From an uncultured Bacillota bacterium (GTDB lineage Bacteria > Bacillota_I > Bacilli_A > RF39 > UBA660): a DNA stretch of 8,478 bases. The notes beneath the pieces are model-generated. The model was given only the letters and a program-made list of their open reading frames with translations. It did not search any database and was not told the origin of the DNA. This document shows, in pieces, positions 1-5,262 of the stretch. The stretch spans positions 1 to 8,478 of the forward strand of contig CAJKKJ010000021.1 in NCBI GenBank assembly GCA_905200435.1, read 5' to 3'. Each line of letters starts with the position of its first letter. Position 1 is the first letter of the stretch. Position numbers and translations under genes: made by a program.

Positions 1-81
1 AATTAATTTACAAATAACTTCCATTAACCAACCAATCATTGAATAAATAATAAACGAAATAAATAAAATTTTTAAATTCAT
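1..81 (-). CDS. N-terminus of a CmpB-type (putative ABC-transporter type IV) membrane protein, partial
   Basis: This is an open frame from an ATG at 79-81 to the window edge, encoding 27 residues beginning MNLKILFISFIIYSMIGWLM and followed by EVICKLI. A hydrophobic helix containing the pattern YSxIGWLxEVI is what I recall as the N-terminal signature of the PF06541 family (putative ABC-transporter type IV, CmpB-like), which are multi-pass membrane proteins of poorly defined role common in Firmicutes. A good ribosome binding site, GAGGTG at 86-91, supports the start. It follows the DUF308 gene with a weak hairpin between them. The rest of the gene lies outside the window, so the family call rests on one helix only and the protein cannot be judged intact or broken. 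Confidence 0.6.
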   Translation of the reverse strand, partial: MNLKILFISFIIYSMIGWLMEVICKLI

Positions 82-91
82 AATACACCTC

Positions 92-119
92 AAAACAAAT
101 AAAGAGACATATAGTCTCT
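92..119 (-). terminator. Candidate weak terminator after the DUF308 gene
   Basis: On the minus strand AGAGAC (114-119) pairs with GTCTCT (103-108) across a 5-nt loop, and the stem is followed by the T-rich stretch TTTATTTGTTTTG. The TAG stop codon of the DUF308 gene lies at the edge of the 5' arm. The stem is only 6 bp and the T tract is interrupted, so termination may be partial, with read-through into the gene at 1-81. Confidence 0.45.
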
Positions 120-666
120 ATTCAGTTATAATTTTCTTAATATCATTTACATGTTTTTTGAAAATTATCATATTCGTTAGTACAGAAATTGAATAGACAA
201 TTAATACAATTCCCATGTAAAGAGTTAAGGCAACTGCACTATCTGATGGATATACAATCATAAGTACTCCACAAACACATGCAAGTAATGATAATACAAA
301 TGCAAGTATCATACTATTACTATATTTCATTAATTTCAAAGCAATTTGCATATTAACGATTTCATTTACAATAATATATGTTCCAATAATTATTGGTATA
401 AGTATTTGAATAATATTATTGTGTAGTAATAATATTGAACCAAGTATTAAAAATATAACTCCTAGTGTAATAAATTGTGTGTAAAATATTCTTGCTTTAT
501 AATCAGTAACCAAAATAATACCAAAAAGTAACATTATACCAGCTATTATGTAAGATATTACATTTAATGATACATTTGGGAACCAAACTAAAAGTACACC
601 TGCTATTAAAGATAACAATGAAAATACAATCATCATCCAAAATAGCTTATTAATTTTTTTTAGCAT
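118..666 (-). CDS. DUF308/HdeD-like six-helix membrane protein
   Basis: The 182-residue protein is almost wholly hydrophobic with about six membrane segments, at roughly residues 8-29, 33-53, 62-82, 84-104, 119-139 and 145-165. It has a short basic N-terminus (MLKKINK) and a lysine-rich C-terminal tail. The length, the paired-helix layout and the turn pattern LVWFPNVS...ISYIIAGIMLLFGI fit the HdeD/DUF308 family. In enterobacteria HdeD belongs to the acid-resistance region, but the molecular function of the family is unsettled, so I give only the family. The ATG at 664-666 is preceded by AAGGTGA at 673-679. A perfect dyad at 684-709 lies just upstream and could control expression. There is no sign of truncation. 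Confidence 0.7.
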   Translation of the reverse strand: MLKKINKLFWMMIVFSLLSLIAGVLLVWFPNVSLNVISYIIAGIMLLFGIILVTDYKARIFYTQFITLGVIFLILGSILLLHNNIIQILIPIIIGTYIIVNEIVNMQIALKLMKYSNSMILAFVLSLLACVCGVLMIVYPSDSAVALTLYMGIVLIVYSISVLTNMIIFKKHVNDIKKIITE

Positions 667-683
667 ATAAATTCACCTTCCAT

Positions 684-709
684 AATTATATTGTACTAAC
701 AATATAATT
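684..709. promoter_or_regulatory. Perfect 11-bp inverted repeat upstream of the DUF308 gene, candidate operator
   Basis: AATTATATTGT (684-694) and ACAATATAATT (699-709) are exact reverse complements separated by 4 nt. The dyad lies 17 bp upstream of the DUF308 start codon and contains TATAAT on both strands (685-690 on the minus strand). It is not followed by a T tract in either direction, so it does not look like a terminator. A second minus-strand TATAAT at 723-728 would place the dyad in the 5' leader. Neither box has a good -35. The dyad could be an operator for a dimeric repressor or an RNA hairpin; no regulator gene is adjacent. Confidence 0.45.
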
Positions 710-743
710 TTATCATAGATAAATTATAAAATAAACATCATTT

Positions 744-1082
744 TTACATTTTTTGTTGAATTTCTATTGCTACTACTCCATATTTCTCTTGTTCTTCTTT
801 AGAATAATACTCTTCCATATCTTTATAGCTACATTCTTCGTCTTTTTCATAGCCTAATTCTTGTTTATCAAAGTCATTATATAAATCTTTAAAATTAGCA
901 TAAAGGTGCAAATACATAACTTCTACCTTTAATTCCTCTTGAGTTTCTATATTTGTAAAAATAATTGTATCTCCAACTTCAATTAATTTTCTTTTTTCAT
1001 CATATAATCTTAATTCTTGTTTTTTCTTACCACTTTTAATTAACTCAAATGGTTTGTTTTTTAATTTCATTCTATGTTCCAT
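744..1082 (-). CDS. ASCH-domain protein (PUA-like fold)
   Basis: The 112-residue protein is one compact ASCH domain. The visible family pattern is MKLxxxPFELIKSGKK (residues 5-20), ELRLYDEKR (23-31), GDTIIF (37-42), a middle section LHLYANFKDLY (58-68), and the C-terminal YYSKEEQEKYGVVAIEI (92-108). ASCH domains resemble PUA/EVE folds and are thought to bind RNA or modified nucleobases; E. coli YqfB, a member, hydrolyses N4-acetylcytidine. The substrate here is unknown. It is the last gene of the dam operon. The ATG at 1080-1082 overlaps the upstream ORF by 16 bp. An alternative ATG (codon 5, 1068-1070) forms an ATGA overlap with the preceding stop. I keep the upstream start because family members, as I recall them, usually carry a few residues before MKL. 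No Shine-Dalgarno clearly decides between them. Confidence 0.8.
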   Translation of the reverse strand: MEHRMKLKNKPFELIKSGKKKQELRLYDEKRKLIEVGDTIIFTNIETQEELKVEVMYLHLYANFKDLYNDFDKQELGYEKDEECSYKDMEEYYSKEEQEKYGVVAIEIQQKM

Positions 1083-1444
1083 AGTCCTAATTTTCCTTTC
1101 ATTGGTATTGGTTTATCATACTTTTTTATATTTTCTAGTTTCCATGCATATTTTTCTACATGATTGCTTTTACCATATACTACATTATCTATTTTTCTTA
1201 AATTTTGGTTAAATTCTTCATCAACTAATATACAATCAGTTAATTCTGCTTCACCAATTATTGATCCACTAACACAATTTAATTTATAATCTTTAAATCT
1301 TGATAACATTTCTTTTTAAATTTTTTGACTTGTATGAATTAATATTTTCCCTCTATAATTTGTTTTCCATGATCTAAATTCGTATTTTTTATAGCCATTA
1401 ATAATTAAACTAGCCCATGGTTCTCTTATTGTTAATACTTTCAT
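1067..1444 (-). pseudogene. ASCH-domain gene split by an in-frame TAA stop
   Basis: Reading from the ATG at 1442-1444 gives 42 residues: MKVLTIREPWASLI, then KKYEFRSW (19-26), then YRGKILIH (30-37). An in-frame TAA follows at 1316-1318. The same frame continues at once with KEMLSRFKDYK and the rest of the domain: IIGEAELTDC (62-71), YAWKLEN (99-105) and LGLWN (119-123), ending at 1067. Together the halves make one ordinary ASCH protein of about 125 residues with no frameshift and nothing missing, so one nonsense change (for example GAA to TAA) explains it. The start overlaps the Nudix stop as ATGA. An ATG at 1307-1309, 6 nt after the stop, could allow re-initiation of an 80-residue C-terminal piece (1067-1309). 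It could also be a sequencing error. Without the first 42 residues, which carry the conserved PWASLI and KKYEFRSW motifs, the remnant is unlikely to work alone. Confidence 0.8.
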
Positions 1445-1947
1445 TTTTTCCCTTTTAAATACTCTTTTAGTACTTCTATTGTATCAATAGTTGCACCAAT
1501 TCTTGTACCAGTTTTTAATGAATCTTCTAATACATTTATAATTTTATTCTTATTCAAATATACAAGTTCAAAATTGTTTTTCTTTTCTTCTTCTGTTAAT
1601 TTTATTTTACTTAAATCAATTTTTATTTTACCTTCATATATATAGTAATTTGCAAGTGATAATGTATTTATTCCTTTTTTTGGATAATCCTTATTTAGAT
1701 GTTTTATTTGCATGAATTTTTTTAAAGGAATTTCTAAACATGTTCCGCATTCTTCTTCTATTTCTCTTTTTAAGCATTCTTCATCTGTTTCATTATCTTC
1801 AACATGTCCACCTATAAAGAAATAATCTCCTGCTGAATGCGCGAGTAAGAATTCATTTTCATTTACTATTAGTAATTTAACTCTTTTTGTTATTTTTTTT
1901 ATATCATCAAGTTTTAAATTATCTTTATTTTTTATTTTTTCAATCAT
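1441..1947 (-). CDS. Nudix hydrolase
   Basis: The 168-residue protein contains a complete Nudix box at residues 47-69: G47, E53, R61-E62, E65-E66 and G68, in the spacing G-x5-E-x7-RE-U-x-EE-x-G. Only the last hydrophobic position is unusual (Thr69). Family members cleave a nucleoside diphosphate linked to another group, X, using Mg2+ bound by the RExxEE glutamates. The substrate cannot be predicted; candidates include damaged nucleotides, capped RNA ends and nucleotide sugars. A lysine-rich N-terminal stretch of about 22 residues precedes the beta strand KLLIVNENEFLLAHS. The ATG overlaps the ATP-grasp stop as ATGA, with GAGGA about 6 nt upstream, and its own TGA overlaps the ASCH start in the same way. 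Translational coupling in the dam operon is therefore likely. Confidence 0.85.
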   Translation of the reverse strand: MIEKIKNKDNLKLDDIKKITKRVKLLIVNENEFLLAHSAGDYFFIGGHVEDNETDEECLKREIEEECGTCLEIPLKKFMQIKHLNKDYPKKGINTLSLANYYIYEGKIKIDLSKIKLTEEEKKNNFELVYLNKNKIINVLEDSLKTGTRIGATIDTIEVLKEYLKGKK

Positions 1948-2855
1948 ACTTTTTCCTCAAACATACTTAATATTGCTTTTTCATATATTTTTTGAGCGAT
2001 TTCTATTCCATATTCATCCATTAAATTTTTCATCATTACGCCACTATTTATTTCTAAGATCATATATTTGTTATCTTTTGTTTTAATTATATCAATACTA
2101 CAAAAGCCTATATTGAATACTTGGTTTACTATCTTTTCAATATTTTCTTTATCTTCATTACTTATTTCAAAACTTGCTCTTGCTCCGTGTGATAGATTAA
2201 ATTTCCAATTGTATATATATTTTTCGTCTTTATTTAATATCCTATCTAATTTTTTATCTTCAATATTTTTGAAATAACTTGGATTAAATTTTATTAGTAG
2301 TTCTTTTATACTTTCTTTACCATTTCCATATACTACTGGTAATTCTTTTTTATAAATTAATTCAATATTACCATTTAAGATAATAGCTCTATATTCATTG
2401 GTTATATCATAAAATGGACATATACTATACATACTTTTTTGTTTTAAACTTAAAAATTTATTTGTTAGTGTTTCTATATCTGTTATTCTGTCTACATTAT
2501 TTCCACATGTACCAGAATTAATTTTAAAAACAATATCATGATTATATTTGTTGAATAGATTTGTTACATACTCTAAAGTATTATGGCCTATCGCATAATC
2601 ATTTGTATTTAATGGACTATAGACTATATTGTATTCACATACTGGAATATTTTGTTGTTTTAATATTTCATATGTTCCATATTTATCATCTAGTATTTCC
2701 CCTAATGCATGATTATTATTATCAAATTTATATCCTGTTATAAATTTTTTTTTATTGTTTTTTTCGAGTATAATTAACCATTCATCTGATAGTATATTTA
2801 TTTTTATTCCATTTTTATCACATATTTCTTTTATGATATTGTGAAAATTATTCAT
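1944..2855 (-). CDS. ATP-grasp ligase, RimK/glutathione-synthase-like
   Basis: The 303-residue protein has the ATP-grasp layout. An N-terminal lobe carries DKYGTYEILKQQNIPV (about residues 57-72). The nucleotide-binding segment DIVFKINSGTCGNNV (107-121) has the expected lysine at 111. EYRAIILNG (154-162) follows, and the C-terminal metal-binding strand ends ILEINSG with Glu268 and Asn270. ATP-grasp enzymes activate a carboxylate as an acyl phosphate and join it to an amine or thiol. The substrate pair here is unknown. I chose the ATG at 2853-2855 because AGAGGG sits about 9 nt upstream of it. An upstream ATG at 2877-2879 would add 8 residues but has no Shine-Dalgarno. The gene overlaps the methyltransferase by 8 bp and the Nudix gene by 4 bp. 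It could be amino-acid ligation to a small molecule, peptide or protein. Confidence 0.8.
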   Translation of the reverse strand: MNNFHNIIKEICDKNGIKINILSDEWLIILEKNNKKKFITGYKFDNNNHALGEILDDKYGTYEILKQQNIPVCEYNIVYSPLNTNDYAIGHNTLEYVTNLFNKYNHDIVFKINSGTCGNNVDRITDIETLTNKFLSLKQKSMYSICPFYDITNEYRAIILNGNIELIYKKELPVVYGNGKESIKELLIKFNPSYFKNIEDKKLDRILNKDEKYIYNWKFNLSHGARASFEISNEDKENIEKIVNQVFNIGFCSIDIIKTKDNKYMILEINSGVMMKNLMDEYGIEIAQKIYEKAILSMFEEKV

Positions 2856-3705
2856 TATCAAAATCCCTCTTATTTTCATAATTGGTAATAATTACTTCTT
2901 CGACTTTTCCTCTTTTTTTACCATTTGAATTTATGTTTCTTTTTGCTTCTATTATATGAATATTATATCCTTTGTATAAATCGTTTATTAAGCTTGTATT
3001 ATGATTTGAAAGCATAACGTATGCTCCTTTTTTATCTAATTCTTTAAATACTTTTGCTAGTCTTATTTGTTCATTTCTATCGAATCCTTCTTCTGTGTAG
3101 CTATTAAAAGTTGATGTATCTGAATCATATGGTGGGTCAAAGTAAATAAAGTCTTTTGCTTTTACATCTTTTACTGCTTCTTCAAAATCTATACTTAAAA
3201 TCTTTATGTTATTCATTGTTAAGTAATTGCTTACTGTTATTAAATTACTTCCTTCATATGTATTTACTTTTGTTTTTTTACCAAATGGAACATTGAATTC
3301 ATTTTTTTTGTTTACTCTATATAATCCATTAAAGCATGCTTTGTTTAAATAAATTGTTCTTGCTGCTTTTGTGTAATCAGATAATCTATCATATGCTTTT
3401 TTATTTTTATCTTTATTTCTTATTTCGTAATAAAATTCTTCTGAATGTTCTGCTTCATAATGATTTAATAAGTTACACATTTTTTTAAATTTTTCTTCAT
3501 CACATAGGCATCTATATACATTCATTAGTTCTTCATTTGAATCGTTTATAACAGCATTTTTTGGTGATAATTCAAATAGTAAAGCTCCACCACCTATAAA
3601 TGGTTCGTAGTATGTATTGAATTCATCTGGAACGTAATTTTTTAATTTTTCTATGATTTGTCTTTTTCCTCCTGCCCATTTTACAAATGGTTTTCCTTTA
3701 AACAT
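2848..3705 (-). CDS. dam: Dam/DpnM-type DNA adenine-N6 methyltransferase
   Basis: The 285-residue protein is a complete class-alpha adenine methyltransferase of the Dam family. It shows KWAGGK (9-14), the SAM-binding motif FIGGGALLF (36-44), NDSNEELMNVY (54-64), the family segment FNGLYRVNKKNEFNVPFG (125-142) and the catalytic DPPY (190-193). Members methylate the adenine of GATC or related short sites. GATC is the likely target by family membership, not shown by the sequence. Start: ATG at 3703-3705 behind GGAGGAG (3711-3717), one of the strongest ribosome binding sites here. It is the first gene of a five-gene overlapped operon. No restriction endonuclease is visible nearby, so it is either solitary (epigenetic or protective) or part of a non-restriction module with its partners. 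Confidence 0.9.
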   Translation of the reverse strand: MFKGKPFVKWAGGKRQIIEKLKNYVPDEFNTYYEPFIGGGALLFELSPKNAVINDSNEELMNVYRCLCDEEKFKKMCNLLNHYEAEHSEEFYYEIRNKDKNKKAYDRLSDYTKAARTIYLNKACFNGLYRVNKKNEFNVPFGKKTKVNTYEGSNLITVSNYLTMNNIKILSIDFEEAVKDVKAKDFIYFDPPYDSDTSTFNSYTEEGFDRNEQIRLAKVFKELDKKGAYVMLSNHNTSLINDLYKGYNIHIIEAKRNINSNGKKRGKVEEVIITNYENKRDFDNE

Positions 3706-3710
3706 TTTAT

Positions 3711-3733
3711 CTCCTCCGTTTTTGATTATATCA
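3711..3733 (-). promoter_or_regulatory. Candidate dam promoter (extended -10) and ribosome binding site
   Basis: On the minus strand TGATATAAT at 3725-3733 matches an extended -10 (TGnTATAAT) exactly. No good -35 is found at 17 nt, where TTTTAA lies inside the preceding hairpin repeat; extended -10 promoters often tolerate this. Transcription would start near 3718, immediately before the GGAGGAG ribosome binding site at 3711-3717. The leader would therefore be very short. Confidence 0.5.
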
Positions 3734-3743
3734 TTATTTTGTC

Positions 3744-3773
3744 ATTTTTAAAAGGCCTTTTGGGCCTTTATTT
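3744..3773 (-). terminator. Hairpin repeat copy 1, candidate mazF terminator
   Basis: AAAGGCC and GGCCTTT (3751-3769) form a 7-bp stem with a 5-nt loop, 9 bp beyond the mazF stop. On the minus strand the stem runs into TTTT and then A-rich sequence, so the T tract is short. The surrounding 30 bp (3744-3773) is identical to 4416-4445. The stem is a common Firmicutes terminator style, but read-through into dam is possible. Confidence 0.55.
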
Positions 3774-3781
3774 TAATTCTA

Positions 3782-4123
3782 TTATTCTTCTATACAAGCA
3801 TTCATTAGAGTTATTATACTTATATAATCATTATTGCTTAATTTTTCTATAAATATTAATTTTCTGTATTCATAATCTATACTTCTTATATGCTCACATA
3901 AGACTGAACCATGTATTTTAGTTGTATCTTCTAATTTATAATGGGTGGGAAATTCTTTATCATTTGATGTAATAGGACATACTATGGCCATTTTTGTATT
4001 TTTATTAAATACATTATTGCTGATTACAACTGCTGGTCTAATACCTGATTGTTCATGGCCTTTAGTTGGTTCTAAATTTAAATATACAATATCCCCTTGT
4101 TCTGGTATGTATTTTTTTACCAT
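3782..4123 (-). CDS. mazF: MazF/PemK-family endoribonuclease toxin
   Basis: The 113-residue protein has the full MazF fold signature: GDIVYLNLEP (10-19), GHEQSGIRPAVVIS (22-35) and CPITS (49-53). Downstream are HGSVLCEHIRSID (71-83) and a C-terminal helix. By comparison with Bacillus MazF, the catalytic pair would be Arg29 in the IRP turn and Thr52 in PITS; both are present, so the toxin looks active. MazF enzymes cut single-stranded RNA at short sequence motifs and arrest growth. The motif cut here cannot be predicted. The ATG overlaps the mazE stop by 7 bp, so the toxin is translated after, and probably coupled to, its antitoxin. A hairpin follows the stop. Confidence 0.92.
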   Translation of the reverse strand: MVKKYIPEQGDIVYLNLEPTKGHEQSGIRPAVVISNNVFNKNTKMAIVCPITSNDKEFPTHYKLEDTTKIHGSVLCEHIRSIDYEYRKLIFIEKLSNNDYISIITLMNACIEE

Positions 4124-4359
4124 ATTTCTTTTCCTACACTTTCATCCCATGAAAATTCTTTTGATAAATTTTTTCCTTTATATTCTTTAAATTTTTCTTC
4201 AAGAGACACTTTCTTTTTTTCTGGAATACTTATGATAATTTTTTTATTTACTTCTTCTATATTTAATATATCATTTGTTTTTATATTTAGGGATTTTAGA
4301 ATATTTCTAGGAATTCTTATTCCATCTGAATTGCCCCATTTTTGAATTCTTATTTCCAT
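4117..4359 (-). CDS. mazE: MazE-family antitoxin (AbrB-type)
   Basis: The 80-residue protein has an N-terminal swapped-hairpin AbrB DNA-binding domain (IQKWGNSDGIRIPRNIL, residues 5-21). A charged, flexible C-terminus ends in SWDESVGKEIW (70-80), matching the Asp...GxExW tail with which MazE proteins bind MazF. It should neutralise the toxin and repress the shared promoter. The start is supported by GAGGCG at 4365-4370, 5-6 nt upstream, and a near-consensus promoter directly before it. It is full length for the family and overlaps mazF by 7 bp. Confidence 0.9.
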   Translation of the reverse strand: MEIRIQKWGNSDGIRIPRNILKSLNIKTNDILNIEEVNKKIIISIPEKKKVSLEEKFKEYKGKNLSKEFSWDESVGKEIW

Positions 4360-4364
4360 TATAT

Positions 4365-4405
4365 CGCCTCATCAATAGTATATACATTGTTTATACATTT
4401 GTCAA
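4365..4405 (-). promoter_or_regulatory. mazEF promoter with embedded repeats, candidate MazE operator
   Basis: The minus strand reads TTGACA (4400-4405), a 17-bp spacer, and TATACT (4377-4382): a near-perfect vegetative (sigma-A type) promoter. The spacer and -10 contain TGTATA twice, 11 bp (one helical turn) apart (4392-4397 and 4381-4386). They also contain the 8-bp palindrome GTATATAC (4378-4385). MazE-type antitoxins usually bind such sites over their own promoter, so autoregulation is likely but inferred. The predicted transcript starts next to the GAGGCG ribosome binding site. Confidence 0.75.
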
Positions 4406-4415
4406 TATTTTTTTT

Positions 4416-4445
4416 ATTTTTAAAAGGCCTTTTGGGCCTTTATTT
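4416..4445 (-). terminator. Hairpin repeat copy 2, candidate terminator of the CotD-like gene
   Basis: This is the second copy of the 30-bp repeat, with the 7-bp stem AAAGGCC/GGCCTTT at 4423-4441. It overlaps the TAA stop (4444-4446) of the CotD-like gene and lies upstream of the mazE promoter. It would separate the two transcripts. The T tract on the minus strand is short (TTTT). Confidence 0.55.
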
Positions 4446-4704
4446 AAAATCCACTACATTTATTGCATTCATTATTTACAACTACATTTTCTTCTGAACA
4501 TGTATACTCTGGTCTATATGTATGATTGTAAATATGTTTGTTTACAACATGTGTATGAATTGGGCATACATGTGGTACTTCATGATAGAATTCTTTTTCA
4601 ACACATTTTGTAATTGTAGGTTCGATTACTTCATTTTGACGGCATGGATCCATATTTTGATTACATCCACATCCATAGTTTCTTCTTCCAAAACCAAATA
4701 ACAT
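4444..4704 (-). CDS. CotD-like Cys/His-rich spore coat protein
   Basis: The 86-residue protein has 8 cysteines (12, 14, 21, 34, 47, 69, 80, 83) and 6 histidines. Its central section IEPTITKCV...EFYHEVPHVCPIHTHVVNKHIYNH follows the CotD pattern of a proline-led strand, a PHxxPxHT core and an NxHxYxH tract. CotD is an inner spore-coat protein in Bacillus. The gene has no other obvious enzymatic motif, and the Cys/His richness fits cross-linking or metal binding. The ATG at 4702-4704 has AGGAGG at 4710-4715 and a possible sigma-K-type promoter just upstream, an independent hint of late sporulation expression. The family call is by pattern memory; a different small Cys/His-rich protein cannot be excluded. 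Confidence 0.65.
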   Translation of the reverse strand: MLFGFGRRNYGCGCNQNMDPCRQNEVIEPTITKCVEKEFYHEVPHVCPIHTHVVNKHIYNHTYRPEYTCSEENVVVNNECNKCSGF

Positions 4705-4709
4705 AAAAA

Positions 4710-4751
4710 CCTCCTAACTACTTTATAGTATGAGGATTTAATTTTTTTTGT
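4710..4751 (-). promoter_or_regulatory. Candidate sigma-K-type promoter and ribosome binding site of the CotD-like gene
   Basis: The minus strand has CATACTATA at 4724-4732, an exact match to the sigma-K -10 pattern CATAnnnTA known from Bacillus. AC lies 17 nt upstream (4750-4751), where the minimal -35 is expected. AGGAGG follows at 4710-4715. The -35 is only two bases and the region is A+T-rich, so the match could be partly chance. Confidence 0.45.
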
Positions 4752-4785
4752 ATGAGCAAATAACTATAATATTTATTTTTTTATA

Positions 4786-5262
4786 TTATTCTATTTCATA
4801 GTTTAATAATTTTTCTATTTCTTTTTCTACATTTTCTGGCGCAGTTGTATTAATAACATTAACTACACCAATTATATTAGGAACAACTTTAACCCCACCA
4901 ACATTATATCTAAGGTTTTCTTCATCACTTGTATTTCTCTTTAATATCTTATTCATTTCAATTATCATATTTTTAGTTAATAACTCATCTACATTATCTA
5001 ACATATAATCAAATAATTTAAAATGATTTTTTGATTCAATTAAGTCATCTAATTTAATTAAATCATCAATTTTAGGAACAAATGAAGATGTATCAAATAT
5101 TGCTTCAGTTTGTTCAATAGTTACTTTACTTCCTTCTATTTTATTTGAATTATAAGCAAAATTAACCTGAGAATAATGATATATATTACCTTTAAATTTA
5201 GATTCTTTTTGGTTAATTAGTTCATTTTTAATTTTATTTTTTAATTGTTTCAAATTAATCAT
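4786..5262 (-). CDS. Truncated Fic-family protein: inhibitory helix kept, catalytic core absent
   Basis: The frame carries the N-terminal half of a Fic protein. YSQVNFAYNSNKIEGSKVT contains the inhibitory motif [S/T]xxxE[G/N] (Ser39, Glu43, Gly44). The helical region NHFKLFDYMLDNVDELLT follows, then VKVVPNIIG. In intact Fic enzymes an AMP-transferring core with HPFxxGNGR comes next. Here the protein stops at LLNYEIE, and no trace of that core is found in any frame of the 80 bp before the CotD-like gene. It cannot transfer AMP. It may be a decaying fragment or an antitoxin-like remnant. I chose the ATG at 5260-5262 (158 residues) because it forms an ATGA overlap with the DUF4186 stop; an ATG at 5281-5283 would add 7 residues. 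Neither has a clear ribosome binding site. Confidence 0.7.
   Translation of the reverse strand: MINLKQLKNKIKNELINQKESKFKGNIYHYSQVNFAYNSNKIEGSKVTIEQTEAIFDTSSFVPKIDDLIKLDDLIESKNHFKLFDYMLDNVDELLTKNMIIEMNKILKRNTSDEENLRYNVGGVKVVPNIIGVVNVINTTAPENVEKEIEKLLNYEIE

Larger units (their letters stand above)
3744..4445. repeat. Two identical 30-bp direct repeats flanking mazEF
   Basis: The 30 bases at 3744-3773 recur exactly, in the same orientation, at 4416-4445, 672 bp apart. The first base outside the match differs on both sides, so the identity is exactly 30 bp. The repeats enclose mazE, its promoter and mazF and nothing else. Each contains the GGCC hairpin and lies at the 3' end of a gene (mazF, and the CotD-like gene whose stop codon is inside copy 2). 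They could be a duplicated terminator or the scar of cassette insertion. Confidence 0.8.

Noticed and set aside
1316..1318. Reassigned or recoded TAA as the explanation for the split ASCH gene
   Set aside because: TAA ends many other genes here (ffh, mazE, dam, the second ASCH gene) and there is no recoding signal visible, so a mutation or sequence error is simpler.
2856..2879. Upstream ATG for the ATP-grasp gene adding eight residues
   Set aside because: It has no Shine-Dalgarno and deepens the overlap with the methyltransferase to 32 bp. The ATG at 2855 has AGAGGG at suitable spacing.
2068..4345. Plus-strand open frames of 60-82 codons at 2068-2277, 2561-2743, 3658-3852, 3945-4190 and 4097-4345
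   Set aside because: All lie opposite confidently identified minus-strand genes, have low-complexity hydrophobic content (Leu/Ile/Phe/Tyr) typical of antisense reading of A+T-rich genes, and show no family motifs.
4741..4785. AAATAA...TTATTT inverted repeat as a terminator after the Fic fragment
   Set aside because: The 6-bp stem is entirely A-T with a 9-nt loop and no T tract, so it is expected by chance in this composition.
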